Shown: positions 18,946 to 29,074 of the stretch, piece after piece
Layout of the letters: every line of letters starts with the position of its first letter
Position numbering within the stretch: position 1 is the first letter of the stretch
Notes under the pieces: generated by a model
The model's database searches: none
Told to the model about the DNA's origin: nothing
The model's input: only the letters and a program-made list of their open reading frames with translations
Position numbers and translations under genes: made by a program
Source of the DNA: Staphylococcus devriesei
GTDB lineage: Bacteria; Bacillota; Bacilli; Staphylococcales; Staphylococcaceae
Assembly (NCBI RefSeq): GCF_002902625.1
Contig: NZ_PPRG01000048.1
Location: 1-32,713, forward strand
Reading direction: 5' to 3'
DNA length: 32,713 nucleotides

Positions 18946-18987
18946 TAAAAATCCCTCAAATCATTTAATTAAATCATTTGAGGGATT
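18946..18987 (-). terminator. Rho-independent terminator after ileS
   Basis: AATCCCTCAAATGATTTA and its complement pair at 17 of 18 positions around a short loop, followed on the minus strand by TTTTTATAATTATTTT. It lies 37 bases after the ileS stop. The rest of the 18795-19023 spacer is AT-rich without another recognisable element. Confidence 0.93.
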
Positions 18988-19023
18988 CATGGTTAAAGAT
19001 TAACATCTTTTATATTTTAAATT

Positions 19024-21774
19024 TTATACTAATGTTTTAATGACTTCTTGGCAACGTGGGCATAAGTGAGTAAGTTCGCCAACTTGGCCTAATTCTTCAC
19101 TATAATTCCAACATCTTTCACATTTTTCACCATCAGCGTGATCAATGCGAATATCACCATGTTGATATGATTCAGCATTATCAACAGTATCAGTAACCTC
19201 TACTTGAGATACAATGAATAGTTGTTGTAAGTCTTTAAATTGTTGTAAGAACTCTGTTGCGTTAAAGTTATCGTTACTACTAATCACGACTTTAGCTTCT
19301 AATGATTTACCAATGACTTTATTGTTACGTGCAACTTCTAATGCACGGTTAACGTCATCACGAAGTGCCATAAGTTGATTCCATTTATCTAATAACTCTT
19401 GGTCTACTTCTACAACTTCTGGCATATCAGCTAAATGTACACTTTCTTCTTGTACATGTGGTGTGTGTGACCAAACTTCTTCAGCAGTATGAACTAAGAT
19501 TGGTGCTAATAATTTAGTCATATCTACTAGGATTTGATATAACACTGTTTGCATACTACGACGTTTATGTGCATCTTTTTGTTCAATATAAAGAATGTCT
19601 TTACCATAATCTAAATAGAAGTTACTTAGTTCAACATTGATAAAGTTTTGAACTTCTTGGTAAATATTTAAGTAGTCGAAGTTATCATAATGTTCGATTG
19701 TACTTGCTGTGAATTCACGAAGACGGTTTAATAAGTATCGGTCTACTTCTAATAATTCAGCTTCAGGTATCGCATCTGTGCTTGGGTTATAGTCATTAAT
19801 ATTACCTAACATAAATCTTAAAGTATTTCTAATTTTACGATAGACATCAGATGTTTGTTTTAAGATTTCATCAGAGATACGTACGTCTGCAAGGTAATCT
19901 GTACTACTTACCCATAAACGTGCAATATCTGCACCTTTTTGTTTTACTACTTGATCTGGAACGATAACGTTACCAAGTGACTTACTCATTTTCTTACCTT
20001 CTCCGTCCATAACAAAACCATGAGATAGTAAGAATTTATATGGTGCTTGTCCTCTTGTAGCTACGGCAGTAGTGATTGATGAGTTAAACCAACCACGATA
20101 TTGGTCACTACCTTCAAAGTATAAGTCAGCTGGGAAACTTAATTCTGGACGTTGTTCTAATACACCTCTGTGAGATGAACCAGAATCGAACCATACATCC
20201 ATGATATCTGTTTCTTTAGTAAATTCGCCATTTGGACTGCCAGGATGAGTAAATCCTTCAGGTAATAAATCTTTAGCTTCTCTTTCAAACCATACATTTG
20301 AACCGTGTTCTGCAAATAAATCTGCCACATGATTAACAGTTTCTTTCGTCATGATGATATCGCCATTCTCAGCGTAAAACACTGGAAGTGGAACGCCCCA
20401 TACACGTTGACGGGAAATTACCCATTCACCACGATCACGAATCATATTGTAGATTCTTGTTTTACCCCAATCTACTTTAAAATTAGTTTCTTCGATAGCA
20501 TCTAAGATATCTTGTCTAACTTTATTGATTGAAGCAAACCATTGAGGAGTTGCACGGAAAATAACCGGTTTCTTCGTACGCCAGTCGTGTGGGTAACTAT
20601 GCGTAATAAAGTCTAATTTTAGTAATGCTTCTTTTTCAGTTAAAAGATCAGTTACAGCTTTATTAGCTTTATCATAGAACATACCTTCAAATTGGCCACC
20701 TTCTTCAGTGAAGACCCCTTTATCGTCTAATGGACTAATTACTGGTAAATCATATTTCTGTCCTACGATATAGTCATCTTCCCCGTGTCCAGGAGCAGTA
20801 TGAACACAACCTGTACCAGCATCTGTAGTAACATGATCACCATTAATAACTAAAGAGACGCGATTTAAGAATGGATGTTGTGCTTCTACATATTCTAATT
20901 CTTTACCTGTAAATTCTTTTTCTAATTGAACAGTGTCTTTATCCCATTCTAGCGCTTCTGAAACTGTTTCTGCTAAAGCTTGAGCAATAATATATTTTTT
21001 ACCGTTTACATTATATTGACCATATTTAAGTTCTGGATGAACAGTAATGGCAACGTTTGAAGGAATTGTCCAAGGTGTAGTTGTCCAAATGATAAATTGC
21101 GCATCGTCATCAACTACGCCTTTAGCGTCTTTAATATCAAAAGCAACATAAATAGATGCAGAACGTTTATCGTGGTATTCGATTTCTGCTTCAGCAAGTG
21201 ATGATTCACTTGATGGTGACCAATAAACAGGCTTTTTACCTTTATAAATTAAACCTTTGTCAGCCATTTCACCAAATAAACGAATTTGAGCTGCTTCGTA
21301 TTCTGGTTTTAAAGTAATGTATGGGTCACTAAAGTCACCACGTACACCTAAACGTTTGAAATCTTGCTTTTGTAATTCAACTTGTTTTAATGCGAACTCT
21401 TTACATTTTTCTCTAAATTCAGCTACAGACATTTTCTTACGGTCTACGCCTTTTTTCGTTAAAGCTTGTTCAATTGGTAAACCGTGTGTGTCCCAACCTG
21501 GAACGTATGGGGCATAAAACCCTTGCATCGTTTTATAACGCACGATGAAGTCTTTGATAATTTTGTTTAAGGCATGACCCATATGAAGGTTACCATTCGC
21601 ATATGGTGGGCCATCATGTAAGATATATGTTTGATTCCCTTTGTTTTTATCTAATGATTTTTGATAATGATCTTCGCTATCCCATTTTTCTTGGATTTGA
21701 GGTTCTTTATTTGGTAAGCCACCTCGCATAGGAAAATCAGTTTTAGGCATTAATAAAGTATCTTTGTAGTTCAT
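19024..21774 (-). CDS. ileS: Isoleucyl-tRNA synthetase
   Basis: IleRS charges tRNA-Ile with isoleucine. The 916-residue class Ia enzyme has the HIGH-type signature HMGH at residues 64-67, a CP1 editing domain, KMSKS at 595-599, an anticodon-binding helical domain and a C-terminal zinc finger with CERCW and CPRCQ pairs. This domain set matches the normal chromosomal, mupirocin-sensitive type rather than the plasmid MupA type, a judgement made from layout only. The ATG follows AAGGAG at 12 bases. Expression is controlled by the T-box leader just upstream. Confidence 0.98.
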   Translation of the reverse strand: MNYKDTLLMPKTDFPMRGGLPNKEPQIQEKWDSEDHYQKSLDKNKGNQTYILHDGPPYANGNLHMGHALNKIIKDFIVRYKTMQGFYAPYVPGWDTHGLPIEQALTKKGVDRKKMSVAEFREKCKEFALKQVELQKQDFKRLGVRGDFSDPYITLKPEYEAAQIRLFGEMADKGLIYKGKKPVYWSPSSESSLAEAEIEYHDKRSASIYVAFDIKDAKGVVDDDAQFIIWTTTPWTIPSNVAITVHPELKYGQYNVNGKKYIIAQALAETVSEALEWDKDTVQLEKEFTGKELEYVEAQHPFLNRVSLVINGDHVTTDAGTGCVHTAPGHGEDDYIVGQKYDLPVISPLDDKGVFTEEGGQFEGMFYDKANKAVTDLLTEKEALLKLDFITHSYPHDWRTKKPVIFRATPQWFASINKVRQDILDAIEETNFKVDWGKTRIYNMIRDRGEWVISRQRVWGVPLPVFYAENGDIIMTKETVNHVADLFAEHGSNVWFEREAKDLLPEGFTHPGSPNGEFTKETDIMDVWFDSGSSHRGVLEQRPELSFPADLYFEGSDQYRGWFNSSITTAVATRGQAPYKFLLSHGFVMDGEGKKMSKSLGNVIVPDQVVKQKGADIARLWVSSTDYLADVRISDEILKQTSDVYRKIRNTLRFMLGNINDYNPSTDAIPEAELLEVDRYLLNRLREFTASTIEHYDNFDYLNIYQEVQNFINVELSNFYLDYGKDILYIEQKDAHKRRSMQTVLYQILVDMTKLLAPILVHTAEEVWSHTPHVQEESVHLADMPEVVEVDQELLDKWNQLMALRDDVNRALEVARNNKVIGKSLEAKVVISSNDNFNATEFLQQFKDLQQLFIVSQVEVTDTVDNAESYQHGDIRIDHADGEKCERCWNYSEELGQVGELTHLCPRCQEVIKTLV

Positions 21775-21797
21775 AATAGTTTTTCACTCCTTAAATA

Positions 21798-21874
21798 TAA
21801 AAAGAACTCTAAGTTCAACTAAAAAGGGACGGAATCACCGCGGTACCACCCTTGTTAACTCAACTTAGAGTTCT
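21798..21874 (-). terminator. T-box leader terminator of ileS
   Basis: AGAACTCTAAGTT (21874-21862) pairs perfectly over 13 positions with AACTTAGAGTTCT (21815-21803), which is followed by TTTTTAT. The arms flank the T-box itself, so the terminator stem encloses the antiterminator sequence. Confidence 0.82.
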
Positions 21875-21988
21875 CTCTTATAAAATATTATAATATGATA
21901 AGTCAGTGATATAAGAAATACACTTTTGCTAGGCTTCCACCTACCCTAACTCGCTGTGAAAAGTTTACTATTTCCTACGCGTCTGACT
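21801..21988 (-). promoter_or_regulatory. T-box riboswitch of ileS, isoleucine specifier
   Basis: The minus-strand RNA contains the T-box AAGGGTGGTACCGCGG (21853-21838) whose 3' partner CCGTCCCTT forms the antiterminator. Stem I is closed by AGTCAG/CTGACT (21988-21983 with 21906-21901), and an ATC codon followed by A (21910-21908) lies just inside its 3' base, the position of an isoleucine specifier. Only about 50 bases separate stem I from the T-box, enough for one small stem, so stem II appears absent. Uncharged tRNA-Ile is expected to stabilise the antiterminator and turn on ileS. A promoter within the end of divIVA is likely but not identified. Confidence 0.94.
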
Positions 21989-22002
21989 TTTGAAAATAAA
22001 TA

Positions 22003-22713
22003 CTATTTATTTGATTTCGTTTGATTTGGCTCTTCACTTGACTTAAGTGAGTTAGATTCATTCGTATTAACTGCATTATTATTAGTTGAACCTGTCACAC
22101 TTTGTGAATTAGCATTGTTACTTGTACTTTCGCTATTATTAGCATTATTTGCTGATTGCTGTGTTTGGGCTTGCTGTTGCTCTTCAGGAGTAATATCTTG
22201 ATTGTTTAAATGTTGGAAGTTCTCTTGAGTTACTTGTTCAGCATCAATGTCATAATTAAGCAAATAATCCCAATCGTCATTTTTAAGTAAATCTAATTGT
22301 GCTTCAACTAACATACGGAAACGTGATCTAAATATTTTAGATTGACGTTTCATGTCTTCAGTTTGGAATGATAAATGTCGTGCTTTTTCAATGGCATCAT
22401 TTACAATTAAATCTGCTTGAGCTTGTGCTTTACTAATTGTTGCTTCCGCTTCTTTAGTAGCAGCTAACTTAGTTTCTTCACCTGCTTGTTGTGCTTGCAC
22501 AAGTGCATCACTTACTGATTGATGGACTTGTTGATAAGATTTAATATTAGTATCTCTCTCTTCAACAACTTTTTCAAGTTGTTTTTTTTCTTCTTTTAAG
22601 CGCTCAATTTCGTTGCTTAATTGAGTTAAATAATCACTAACTTCTGCAGGTTCTAAACCATTTTTAACTTTAGTAAATTCTTTATTCTTAATTTCACTAG
22701 GTGTAAAAGGCAT
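22003..22713 (-). CDS. divIVA: DivIVA, division site / pole coiled-coil protein
   Basis: DivIVA binds negatively curved membrane at septa and interacts with division proteins in cocci. The 236-residue protein has the N-terminal membrane-binding domain MPFTPSEIKNKEFTKVKNGL followed by YLTQLSNEIERLKEEK, a long coiled coil (about 30-165) and a low-complexity Gln/Asn/Ser-rich tail (about 175-236) without obvious fold. Such tails vary among staphylococci. GAGGAGG lies before the ATG. It is downstream of ylmH and ends against the ileS T-box leader. Confidence 0.95.
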   Translation of the reverse strand: MPFTPSEIKNKEFTKVKNGLEPAEVSDYLTQLSNEIERLKEEKKQLEKVVEERDTNIKSYQQVHQSVSDALVQAQQAGEETKLAATKEAEATISKAQAQADLIVNDAIEKARHLSFQTEDMKRQSKIFRSRFRMLVEAQLDLLKNDDWDYLLNYDIDAEQVTQENFQHLNNQDITPEEQQQAQTQQSANNANNSESTSNNANSQSVTGSTNNNAVNTNESNSLKSSEEPNQTKSNK

Positions 22714-22755
22714 TCCATATCCTCCTCAAATCAGACTATAATTTATATTTCATAT

Positions 22756-23526
22756 TTACTTGAATAGCGTTCGATAAGTTATGTGTATTTTGTCTTTTTT
22801 TGTTCTACCACCCACTTCGGTAATTTGAGCACGCCCAAAACCTTGGATGGATAATAAATCATTGGTTTGTATTTGAAAATCAGGTGAATCGATAATTGTA
22901 TGGTTAACTTTCACACGTTTCTTTTCGATAAGTTGTTTCGCAATTGATCTTGATTTGTGAATCATTTCTTTTAAAACAACATCTAATCTTAAAGCGCTAA
23001 CTGTGCTACCTTGATTTTTCCAATTCTCTACTGATTGTATCATATCTTTAAATGGAATAGAATTAAGTTTCACTGATGCACCTTTTATCTTTGTTAATTC
23101 CAACAGAATATATGATTCTAACCGCTTTGTCAAAATAAATTGAATTGTTTCGCCTACAATAATATCTCCTAGCTGATCTCTTTCTATACCCAGGGACATT
23201 AATGTTCCTAGTACATGTTGATGTTGTAGTGTAACAAATTTCTCAGGATAGTTGATTTGAATAAGTACTTCTTCAAAATCTTCTTCAGTCGGCTCATAGT
23301 AACTTGGTGCGATAATCGCGCGTTTTCTTTCTGCATTTTCTCCACCAAAGAAACTTACATGCATATCTTCATAACTTCCTACAATTACTTCCAGTATATA
23401 TTGTCCTCTTGGATCCAGAAAATGGGTTAATACTGGTGCATATTGTTGTTCTACTTGAGTACATTTATCAATAAATTGATCAATTAATGTTTGTTCTTCA
23501 GTTCTAAAATGTTGATATATATCGAT
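22756..23526 (-). CDS. ylmH: YlmH, S4-domain RNA-binding protein (start uncertain)
   Basis: YlmH-family proteins bind the ribosome through an S4 domain and in B. subtilis act in rescue of stalled peptidyl-tRNA on 50S subunits and in division. The protein is about 256-263 residues, with the S4 domain near its C-terminus (about 185-245: LRLDVVLKEM, SRSIAKQLIEKKRVKVNHT). The start is unusual. A perfect AAGGAGG (23535-23541) is followed after eight bases by ATC (23526-23524), then DIYQHFRTEE. The frame extends to a TTG at 23547, but then the Shine-Dalgarno would lie inside codons 3-5, with only a weak AAGAG before the TTG. I give the ATC as the position the ribosome site indicates. A terminator separates it from ylmG. 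Confidence 0.85.
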   Translation of the reverse strand: MDIYQHFRTEEQTLIDQFIDKCTQVEQQYAPVLTHFLDPRGQYILEVIVGSYEDMHVSFFGGENAERKRAIIAPSYYEPTEEDFEEVLIQINYPEKFVTLQHQHVLGTLMSLGIERDQLGDIIVGETIQFILTKRLESYILLELTKIKGASVKLNSIPFKDMIQSVENWKNQGSTVSALRLDVVLKEMIHKSRSIAKQLIEKKRVKVNHTIIDSPDFQIQTNDLLSIQGFGRAQITEVGGRTKKDKIHITYRTLFK

Positions 23527-23600
23527 GGCTTTAACCTCCTTTTTCAAATAAATAGACTCTTAATAATATTTAAACCATATCTCATAAATAAAACATAAAA

Positions 23601-23633
23601 ATAGTCTAGAACACGGTTGACGTTCCAGACTAT
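23601..23633 (-). terminator. Rho-independent terminator after ylmG
   Basis: ATAGTCTGGAAC and GTTCTAGACTAT pair at 11 of 12 positions around a nine-base loop, followed by TTTTTATGTTTTATTT on the minus strand. It lies 16 bases after the ylmG stop, so ylmH and divIVA need read-through or their own promoter. Confidence 0.9.
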
Positions 23634-23649
23634 CAATAAAAATATAAAA

Positions 23650-23946
23650 TTAATGTAGCATCAAATATCTTATAATCATACTAAAAATACTTTGTAACCC
23701 TGCTTGGAACAGTATAAGCACGAAGAGTGCCACAAGTGATGAGATATCAATCATTCCAATAGGTGGAATTATCTTTCTAAAAGGCTCTAAAAATGGCTCA
23801 TAAAGCTTTCCTAAAACGTCGCCAAATTTAGATTCTCGTATACTTGGCACCCAAGAAGTAAAGAAATAGATAATCATCCCAAAGTAATAAATTTTGACTA
23901 AAAATAAAATAAATGAAAAAATACTACTTAATAAGCCAAGGTCCAT
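23650..23946 (-). CDS. ylmG: YlmG/YggT family membrane protein
   Basis: This 98-residue protein has two membrane helices (about 5-30 and 68-92) with the family motif between them: WVPSIRESKFGDVLGKLYEPFLEPFRKIIPPIG (split here at residues 31-62), rich in conserved Pro and Arg. YlmG homologs are linked to cell division and nucleoid or membrane organisation, but the activity is unknown. AAGGAG lies before the ATG. It follows sepF by 12 bases and is the last gene before a terminator. Confidence 0.93.
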   Translation of the reverse strand: MDLGLLSSIFSFILFLVKIYYFGMIIYFFTSWVPSIRESKFGDVLGKLYEPFLEPFRKIIPPIGMIDISSLVALFVLILFQAGLQSIFSMIIRYLMLH

Positions 23947-23958
23947 ATATTAAACTCC

Positions 23959-24552
23959 TTATTCGTAGTGTTGTGACTCCATCTGTTCAATATGATCAGT
24001 AATACTACCTGCAACTTCGACGTTGTCAGGTGTACAAAGGAATATATCAGTCCCAACACGTTGAATATCTCCACCAATAGCGTAAACTGTACCACTTAAG
24101 AAGTCGATGATACGTTTAGCTGAAACTTTATCGATACGTTGTAAATTAACTAACGTTGCACGACGATTTTTCAATTCATCTGCAATATCTTGTGTATCTG
24201 AAAAGACACGTGGTTCAAATAAGCACATTTTTGAACTTTCATATGTACTATACTCTTGTGAAGATTGATTCATCGTTACTACGTTCTTAGTATTCGACTT
24301 TGAAGGTGTGTGATTCATACGATTGTTCCTTTCTTCTGAGTTATACGCTCTTGTTGTTTTCTTAGTTGGCACAGATTTTAAATTACTTTGCTTTGTTTGA
24401 TTAGCTTGTTGACGTTCTGGTTGTTGTTGTACATTATTGTTCTGAGACGCTTCATTTTGAACCGTTCGTTGTTGATGCTCTTCTGGGCCTTCAACTACTT
24501 CTTCTTCGTCATCCATTAGAAAAAAATTGTTAAATAAATCTTTTATAGCCAC
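23959..24552 (-). CDS. sepF: SepF, Z-ring associated division protein
   Basis: SepF bundles FtsZ filaments and tethers them to the membrane. The start I choose is GTG at 24552 ([18 protein letters not shown], 197 residues), because AGGAG lies eight bases upstream; the GTG three codons earlier would overlap that ribosome site. The N-terminus is the amphipathic membrane-binding helix, followed by a Gln/Asn-rich linker (about 20-100) and the C-terminal SepF domain (about 105-190) with [20 protein letters not shown] and [13 protein letters not shown]. It is in a tight pgeF-yggS-sepF-ylmG run and its ribosome site overlaps the yggS stop. Confidence 0.95.
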   Translation of the reverse strand: MAIKDLFNNFFLMDDEEEVVEGPEEHQQRTVQNEASQNNNVQQQPERQQANQTKQSNLKSVPTKKTTRAYNSEERNNRMNHTPSKSNTKNVVTMNQSSQEYSTYESSKMCLFEPRVFSDTQDIADELKNRRATLVNLQRIDKVSAKRIIDFLSGTVYAIGGDIQRVGTDIFLCTPDNVEVAGSITDHIEQMESQHYE

Positions 24553-24563
24553 GGCATTCACTC

Positions 24564-25232
24564 CTATTCTCCTACAAGTTTAGTCCCTATTCTTATAAAT
24601 GAAGCACCTTCTTCTACAGCAATTTGATAATCGTTGCTCATTCCCATAGATAAATATTCACAAGGTGCATACTCTAAAGCAAGGTTTTTAATTTCATCAC
24701 GTTTCTCTCTTAATTGTTTAAATACTTGACGAATGTAATTCGTGTCGTCAGTATACGGTGCCATAGTCATTAATCCAACGATTTTAATATTTTCATATTG
24801 CTTGATTTGTTCAATAAAATCATTAACTTCATCTAATGCAATCCCATGTTTACTTTCTTCACCAGAAACATTGACTTGTACGAAACAAGAAATAGGATGA
24901 TTAGCTCTCTTATTAATTTCCTTAGCAAGACTTAAACGATCTAAAGCATGAAGGTAATCAATATCGTTAATAACTTCTTTTACTTTTCTCGATTGTAAAG
25001 AACCAATGAAATGCATTGTGACATCATCAGGCAAAGCTTCTTTCTTCTCTAAAAAACCTTCTAAACGGTTCTCCCCGAAGTGTCTCAACCCTGCTTCATA
25101 AGCTTCTTTAGCTCGGTCTATTGTAACATATTTCGTAACTGCTATCACGTTTGGTGAAGACGTTGACTCACTTTTTTCAAAATGTATATTAATTTCTCTT
25201 TCAATTATTTCTAAGTTATCTTGTACTTTCAT
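24564..25232 (-). CDS. yggS: YggS/PLPBP pyridoxal phosphate homeostasis protein
   Basis: PLP-binding proteins of this group keep free pyridoxal phosphate and amino-acid pools balanced; no enzyme activity is known. The 222-residue protein is an alanine-racemase-like TIM barrel with the PLP lysine at K34 in [17 protein letters not shown] (about 72-81), [10 protein letters not shown] and the phosphate-binding [16 protein letters not shown] near the C-terminus. AGAGG lies upstream of the ATG. It is between pgeF and sepF, a conserved order in firmicutes (ylmD-ylmE-sepF). Confidence 0.95.
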   Translation of the reverse strand: MKVQDNLEIIEREINIHFEKSESTSSPNVIAVTKYVTIDRAKEAYEAGLRHFGENRLEGFLEKKEALPDDVTMHFIGSLQSRKVKEVINDIDYLHALDRLSLAKEINKRANHPISCFVQVNVSGEESKHGIALDEVNDFIEQIKQYENIKIVGLMTMAPYTDDTNYIRQVFKQLREKRDEIKNLALEYAPCEYLSMGMSNDYQIAVEEGASFIRIGTKLVGE

Positions 25233-25278
25233 TTAAGTATCTACCTCTTAATGAGAATTTCTATTTTTACAAATATTA

Positions 25279-26070
25279 TTATTTTTGTCCTATAAATGCT
25301 AGCATTCTACCAGTTTGTCCCTTTTCAATGCGATATGAGAAGAAAAGAGACAAATCTTCTGAAGTTGCATAATCAGTAATATAAATATTATCTAAAGGAA
25401 CACCATGATGGTTAAGCAGTAATGCATTGGCGCGTTTTAAATCAATGCCGTGACGATTAGTGTCTCTCGTCTCAATATATTTAGATGTATCAATAGGTAA
25501 TGTTTCAAATTTTGATTTTATATCATCGTTGATTTCGTAGCTCATAGATGTAGACGGTCCAATTACAACTTTTAAATCTTCCAAGTTAAAATCGATATTA
25601 TCTAACATTTTAACTACAATTTGGCCATAAGTACCTCGCCAACCTGCATGTGCTAATCCTATAAAATGGTGCTTTACACTATAGAAGTAAACAGGCACAC
25701 AGTCTGCGTAGCACATTGTTAATAATATATTAGAATCGTACGTATACATTCCATCAATACCATGTAATTGATTGGTCAATTCATTAATATTTTTCCCCTG
25801 ATCACGTTGAGTCACGTGGGCTATGTTATTTTCATGAGTTTGTAATGGAAAGACCCACTGGTCGCGTTGAAAATCAATAGCTTCGGCTAACATATGTTGA
25901 TGCTTTGTAACATTGATTGGATTATCATCAATGTAACGTGCCATATTGAAAGAGCCTTCTGGATATAAGCTGTAGCCACCCTCACGCGTTGTGAATCCAA
26001 GTGTTATATCATCAATATCGCTAGATTCATATTTTAAATAATGAGGATACTTAATAAACTTCTTTGACAC
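25279..26070 (-). CDS. pgeF: PgeF/YlmD, laccase-fold purine nucleoside phosphorylase
   Basis: Members have the DUF152 fold; they have been shown to phosphorolyse purine nucleosides and, in E. coli, to edit peptidoglycan precursors in which serine replaces alanine. The 263-residue protein shows the conserved metal site residues His79 (QTHENN), Cys124 ([10 protein letters not shown]) and His141 (LAHAGWRGT). The start is GTG at 26070 with GAAGGTGG about ten bases upstream. It is first in the pgeF-yggS-sepF-ylmG unit, behind a good promoter. Confidence 0.92.
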   Translation of the reverse strand: MSKKFIKYPHYLKYESSDIDDITLGFTTREGGYSLYPEGSFNMARYIDDNPINVTKHQHMLAEAIDFQRDQWVFPLQTHENNIAHVTQRDQGKNINELTNQLHGIDGMYTYDSNILLTMCYADCVPVYFYSVKHHFIGLAHAGWRGTYGQIVVKMLDNIDFNLEDLKVVIGPSTSMSYEINDDIKSKFETLPIDTSKYIETRDTNRHGIDLKRANALLLNHHGVPLDNIYITDYATSEDLSLFFSYRIEKGQTGRMLAFIGQK

Positions 26071-26150
26071 GTAAACAAAACCACCTTCTAAAATTTCTCT
26101 ATTTTAAAATTTAAAAACGCAATCTTTACTCTAAACATGAACATACTTTT

Positions 26151-26179
26151 ATTATATAACAATATTCACTTTATTTTAA
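26151..26179 (-). promoter_or_regulatory. Promoter of pgeF-yggS-sepF-ylmG
   Basis: TTAAAA (26179-26174) and a perfect TATAAT (26156-26151) are 17 bases apart on the minus strand, about 80 bases before the pgeF GTG and just after the ftsZ terminator. Confidence 0.75.
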
Positions 26180-26189
26180 AGTAAATAAA

Positions 26190-26237
26190 AAAGGGGTAGA
26201 ACAGAATTCATAAGCGAATTCAAAGTTCCATACCCCT
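26190..26237 (-). terminator. Rho-independent terminator after ftsZ
   Basis: AGGGGTATGGAAC pairs with GTTCTACCCCT in the minus-strand RNA (two bulged bases), with an inner GAATTC/GAATTC stem, then TTTTTTATTT. It is about 85 bases after the ftsZ stop. Confidence 0.92.
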
Positions 26238-26254
26238 ACAAGGAAAGACTATTC

Positions 26255-26292
26255 ATACATGAAATAACCATTCTAACTGCTAATTCATGTAT
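26255..26292 (-). other. Stem-loop in the ftsZ 3' untranslated region
   Basis: ATACATGAA and TTCATGTAT pair perfectly over nine positions around a 20-base loop, 31 bases after the ftsZ stop and before its terminator. No T tract follows, so a role in RNA stability is more likely than termination. Confidence 0.5.
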
Positions 26293-26323
26293 TAACAAAT
26301 ATTAGTTAAAACTTATTTATCAA

Positions 26324-27505
26324 TTAACGTCTAGTTCTTCTAGAACGTCTTTCTTCTCTATTTCTGATAAAGCTAGGAATATCATCGTCTTTAGTAGAAT
26401 GACTTCTTTCACTTACACTTTCAGAAGAACGTGAGCTTGTAGTTCCTTGACCAAATGAATCTTCTTTAGGTGCACTTGTTTGAGTTGACGCACTTGATGT
26501 AGCGCTTGTACCAAAACCAGTGCTAGAAGCTTTACGGCCTTGTGATGTTGGTTTATCTTCGAAACCTGTAGCAATAACTGTTACAACGATTTCATCTTGT
26601 AATTCTGGGTTAATTACTGTACCAAAGATCATGTTTACATCTTCATCTGCAGCATCTTGTACGATGTCTGCTGCTTCTTGTGCTTCGAATAATGAAAGTG
26701 ATTCTCCACCAGTAATGTTCATTAATACGCCTTGCGCACCAACGATTGATGTTTCAAGTAATGGTGATGAAATTGCTTTTTTAGCAGCTTCCACAGCTCT
26801 GTTTTCACCTGAAGAAACACCAATACCCATTAATGCAGAACCTTGGTTAGACATAATTGTTTTAACGTCTGCAAAGTCTAAGTTTACTTCACCAGAAACT
26901 GCGATTAAGTCAGAGATACCTTGAACACCTTGGCGTAACACGTTATCTGCTTCTTTAAATGCTTCCATCATTGGAGTAGATTTATCAACGATGTCTAATA
27001 AGCGGTCGTTAGGAATAACGATTAATGTATCTACTGCTGCTTTCATAGCTTCAACGCCGGCAGCTGCTTGAGTAGAACGTTTGCGTCCTTCGAAACCAAA
27101 TGGACGAGTGACAACACCAACAGTTAACGCGCCCATTTCTTTAGCAATTTTAGCTACTACTGGTGCAGCACCTGTACCAGTACCGCCACCCATACCAGCT
27201 GTAACAAACACCATATCTGCGCCTTGGATAGCATCTTCAATTTGTTCACGTGATTCTTCTGCAGCTTTTTTACCGATTTCAGGGTTAGCACCTGCGCCTA
27301 GCCCACGAGTTAATTTTTCACCGATTTGGATTTTAGATTCAGCTTTAGATAAGTTTAAAGCTTGTCCGTCTGTATTAATTGCAATAAATTCTACGTTATT
27401 CATACCGTGGTCAATCATGCGGTTAACAGCGTTATTACCGCCGCCACCTACACCGATGACTTTCAATGTCGCTAAATGATTAAATCCTTGTTCAAATTCT
27501 AACAT
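26324..27505 (-). CDS. ftsZ: FtsZ, tubulin-like division GTPase
   Basis: FtsZ polymerises into the Z-ring that directs septum formation. The 393-residue protein has the GTP-binding GGGTGTG at residues 106-112, the T7 synergy region [12 protein letters not shown], a Ser/Thr-rich linker (about 318-370) and the C-terminal peptide [21 protein letters not shown] (binding site for FtsA, SepF and EzrA; split at residue 20 in reading). The globular part is nearly as I recall for S. aureus and the linker differs. AGGAGG lies eight bases before the ATG. It follows ftsA by 29 bases and ends the ftsA-ftsZ unit. Confidence 0.98.
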   Translation of the reverse strand: MLEFEQGFNHLATLKVIGVGGGGNNAVNRMIDHGMNNVEFIAINTDGQALNLSKAESKIQIGEKLTRGLGAGANPEIGKKAAEESREQIEDAIQGADMVFVTAGMGGGTGTGAAPVVAKIAKEMGALTVGVVTRPFGFEGRKRSTQAAAGVEAMKAAVDTLIVIPNDRLLDIVDKSTPMMEAFKEADNVLRQGVQGISDLIAVSGEVNLDFADVKTIMSNQGSALMGIGVSSGENRAVEAAKKAISSPLLETSIVGAQGVLMNITGGESLSLFEAQEAADIVQDAADEDVNMIFGTVINPELQDEIVVTVIATGFEDKPTSQGRKASSTGFGTSATSSASTQTSAPKEDSFGQGTTSSRSSESVSERSHSTKDDDIPSFIRNREERRSRRTRR

Positions 27506-27534
27506 TTATATTTCCTCCTAGTCTTAATGGCCAA

Positions 27535-28992
<1,458 letters not shown>

Positions 28993-28996
28993 TTAC

Positions 28997-29025
28997 TATT
29001 AAAATACACTATGTTTAGTTTACAA
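28997..29025 (-). promoter_or_regulatory. Possible promoter before ftsA
   Basis: TTGTAA (29025-29020) and TTAATA (29002-28997) are 17 bases apart in the 103-base divIB-ftsA spacer. Both hexamers match the sigma-A consensus only partly. Confidence 0.35.
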
Positions 29026-29074
29026 TACGATGTTTGCCTTGTGAACTATAAACACATATTAATATCGAAATTTT

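Noticed and set aside
24553..24561. Earlier GTG start for sepF
   Set aside because: The AGGAG ribosome site overlaps this codon; the GTG at 24552 has correct spacing and gives the normal SepF N-terminus.
27081..27479. Plus-strand open frame of 132 codons opposite ftsZ
   Set aside because: It is an antisense shadow of the Gly/Ala-rich GTPase domain, with Pro-rich nonsense translation and no start signals.
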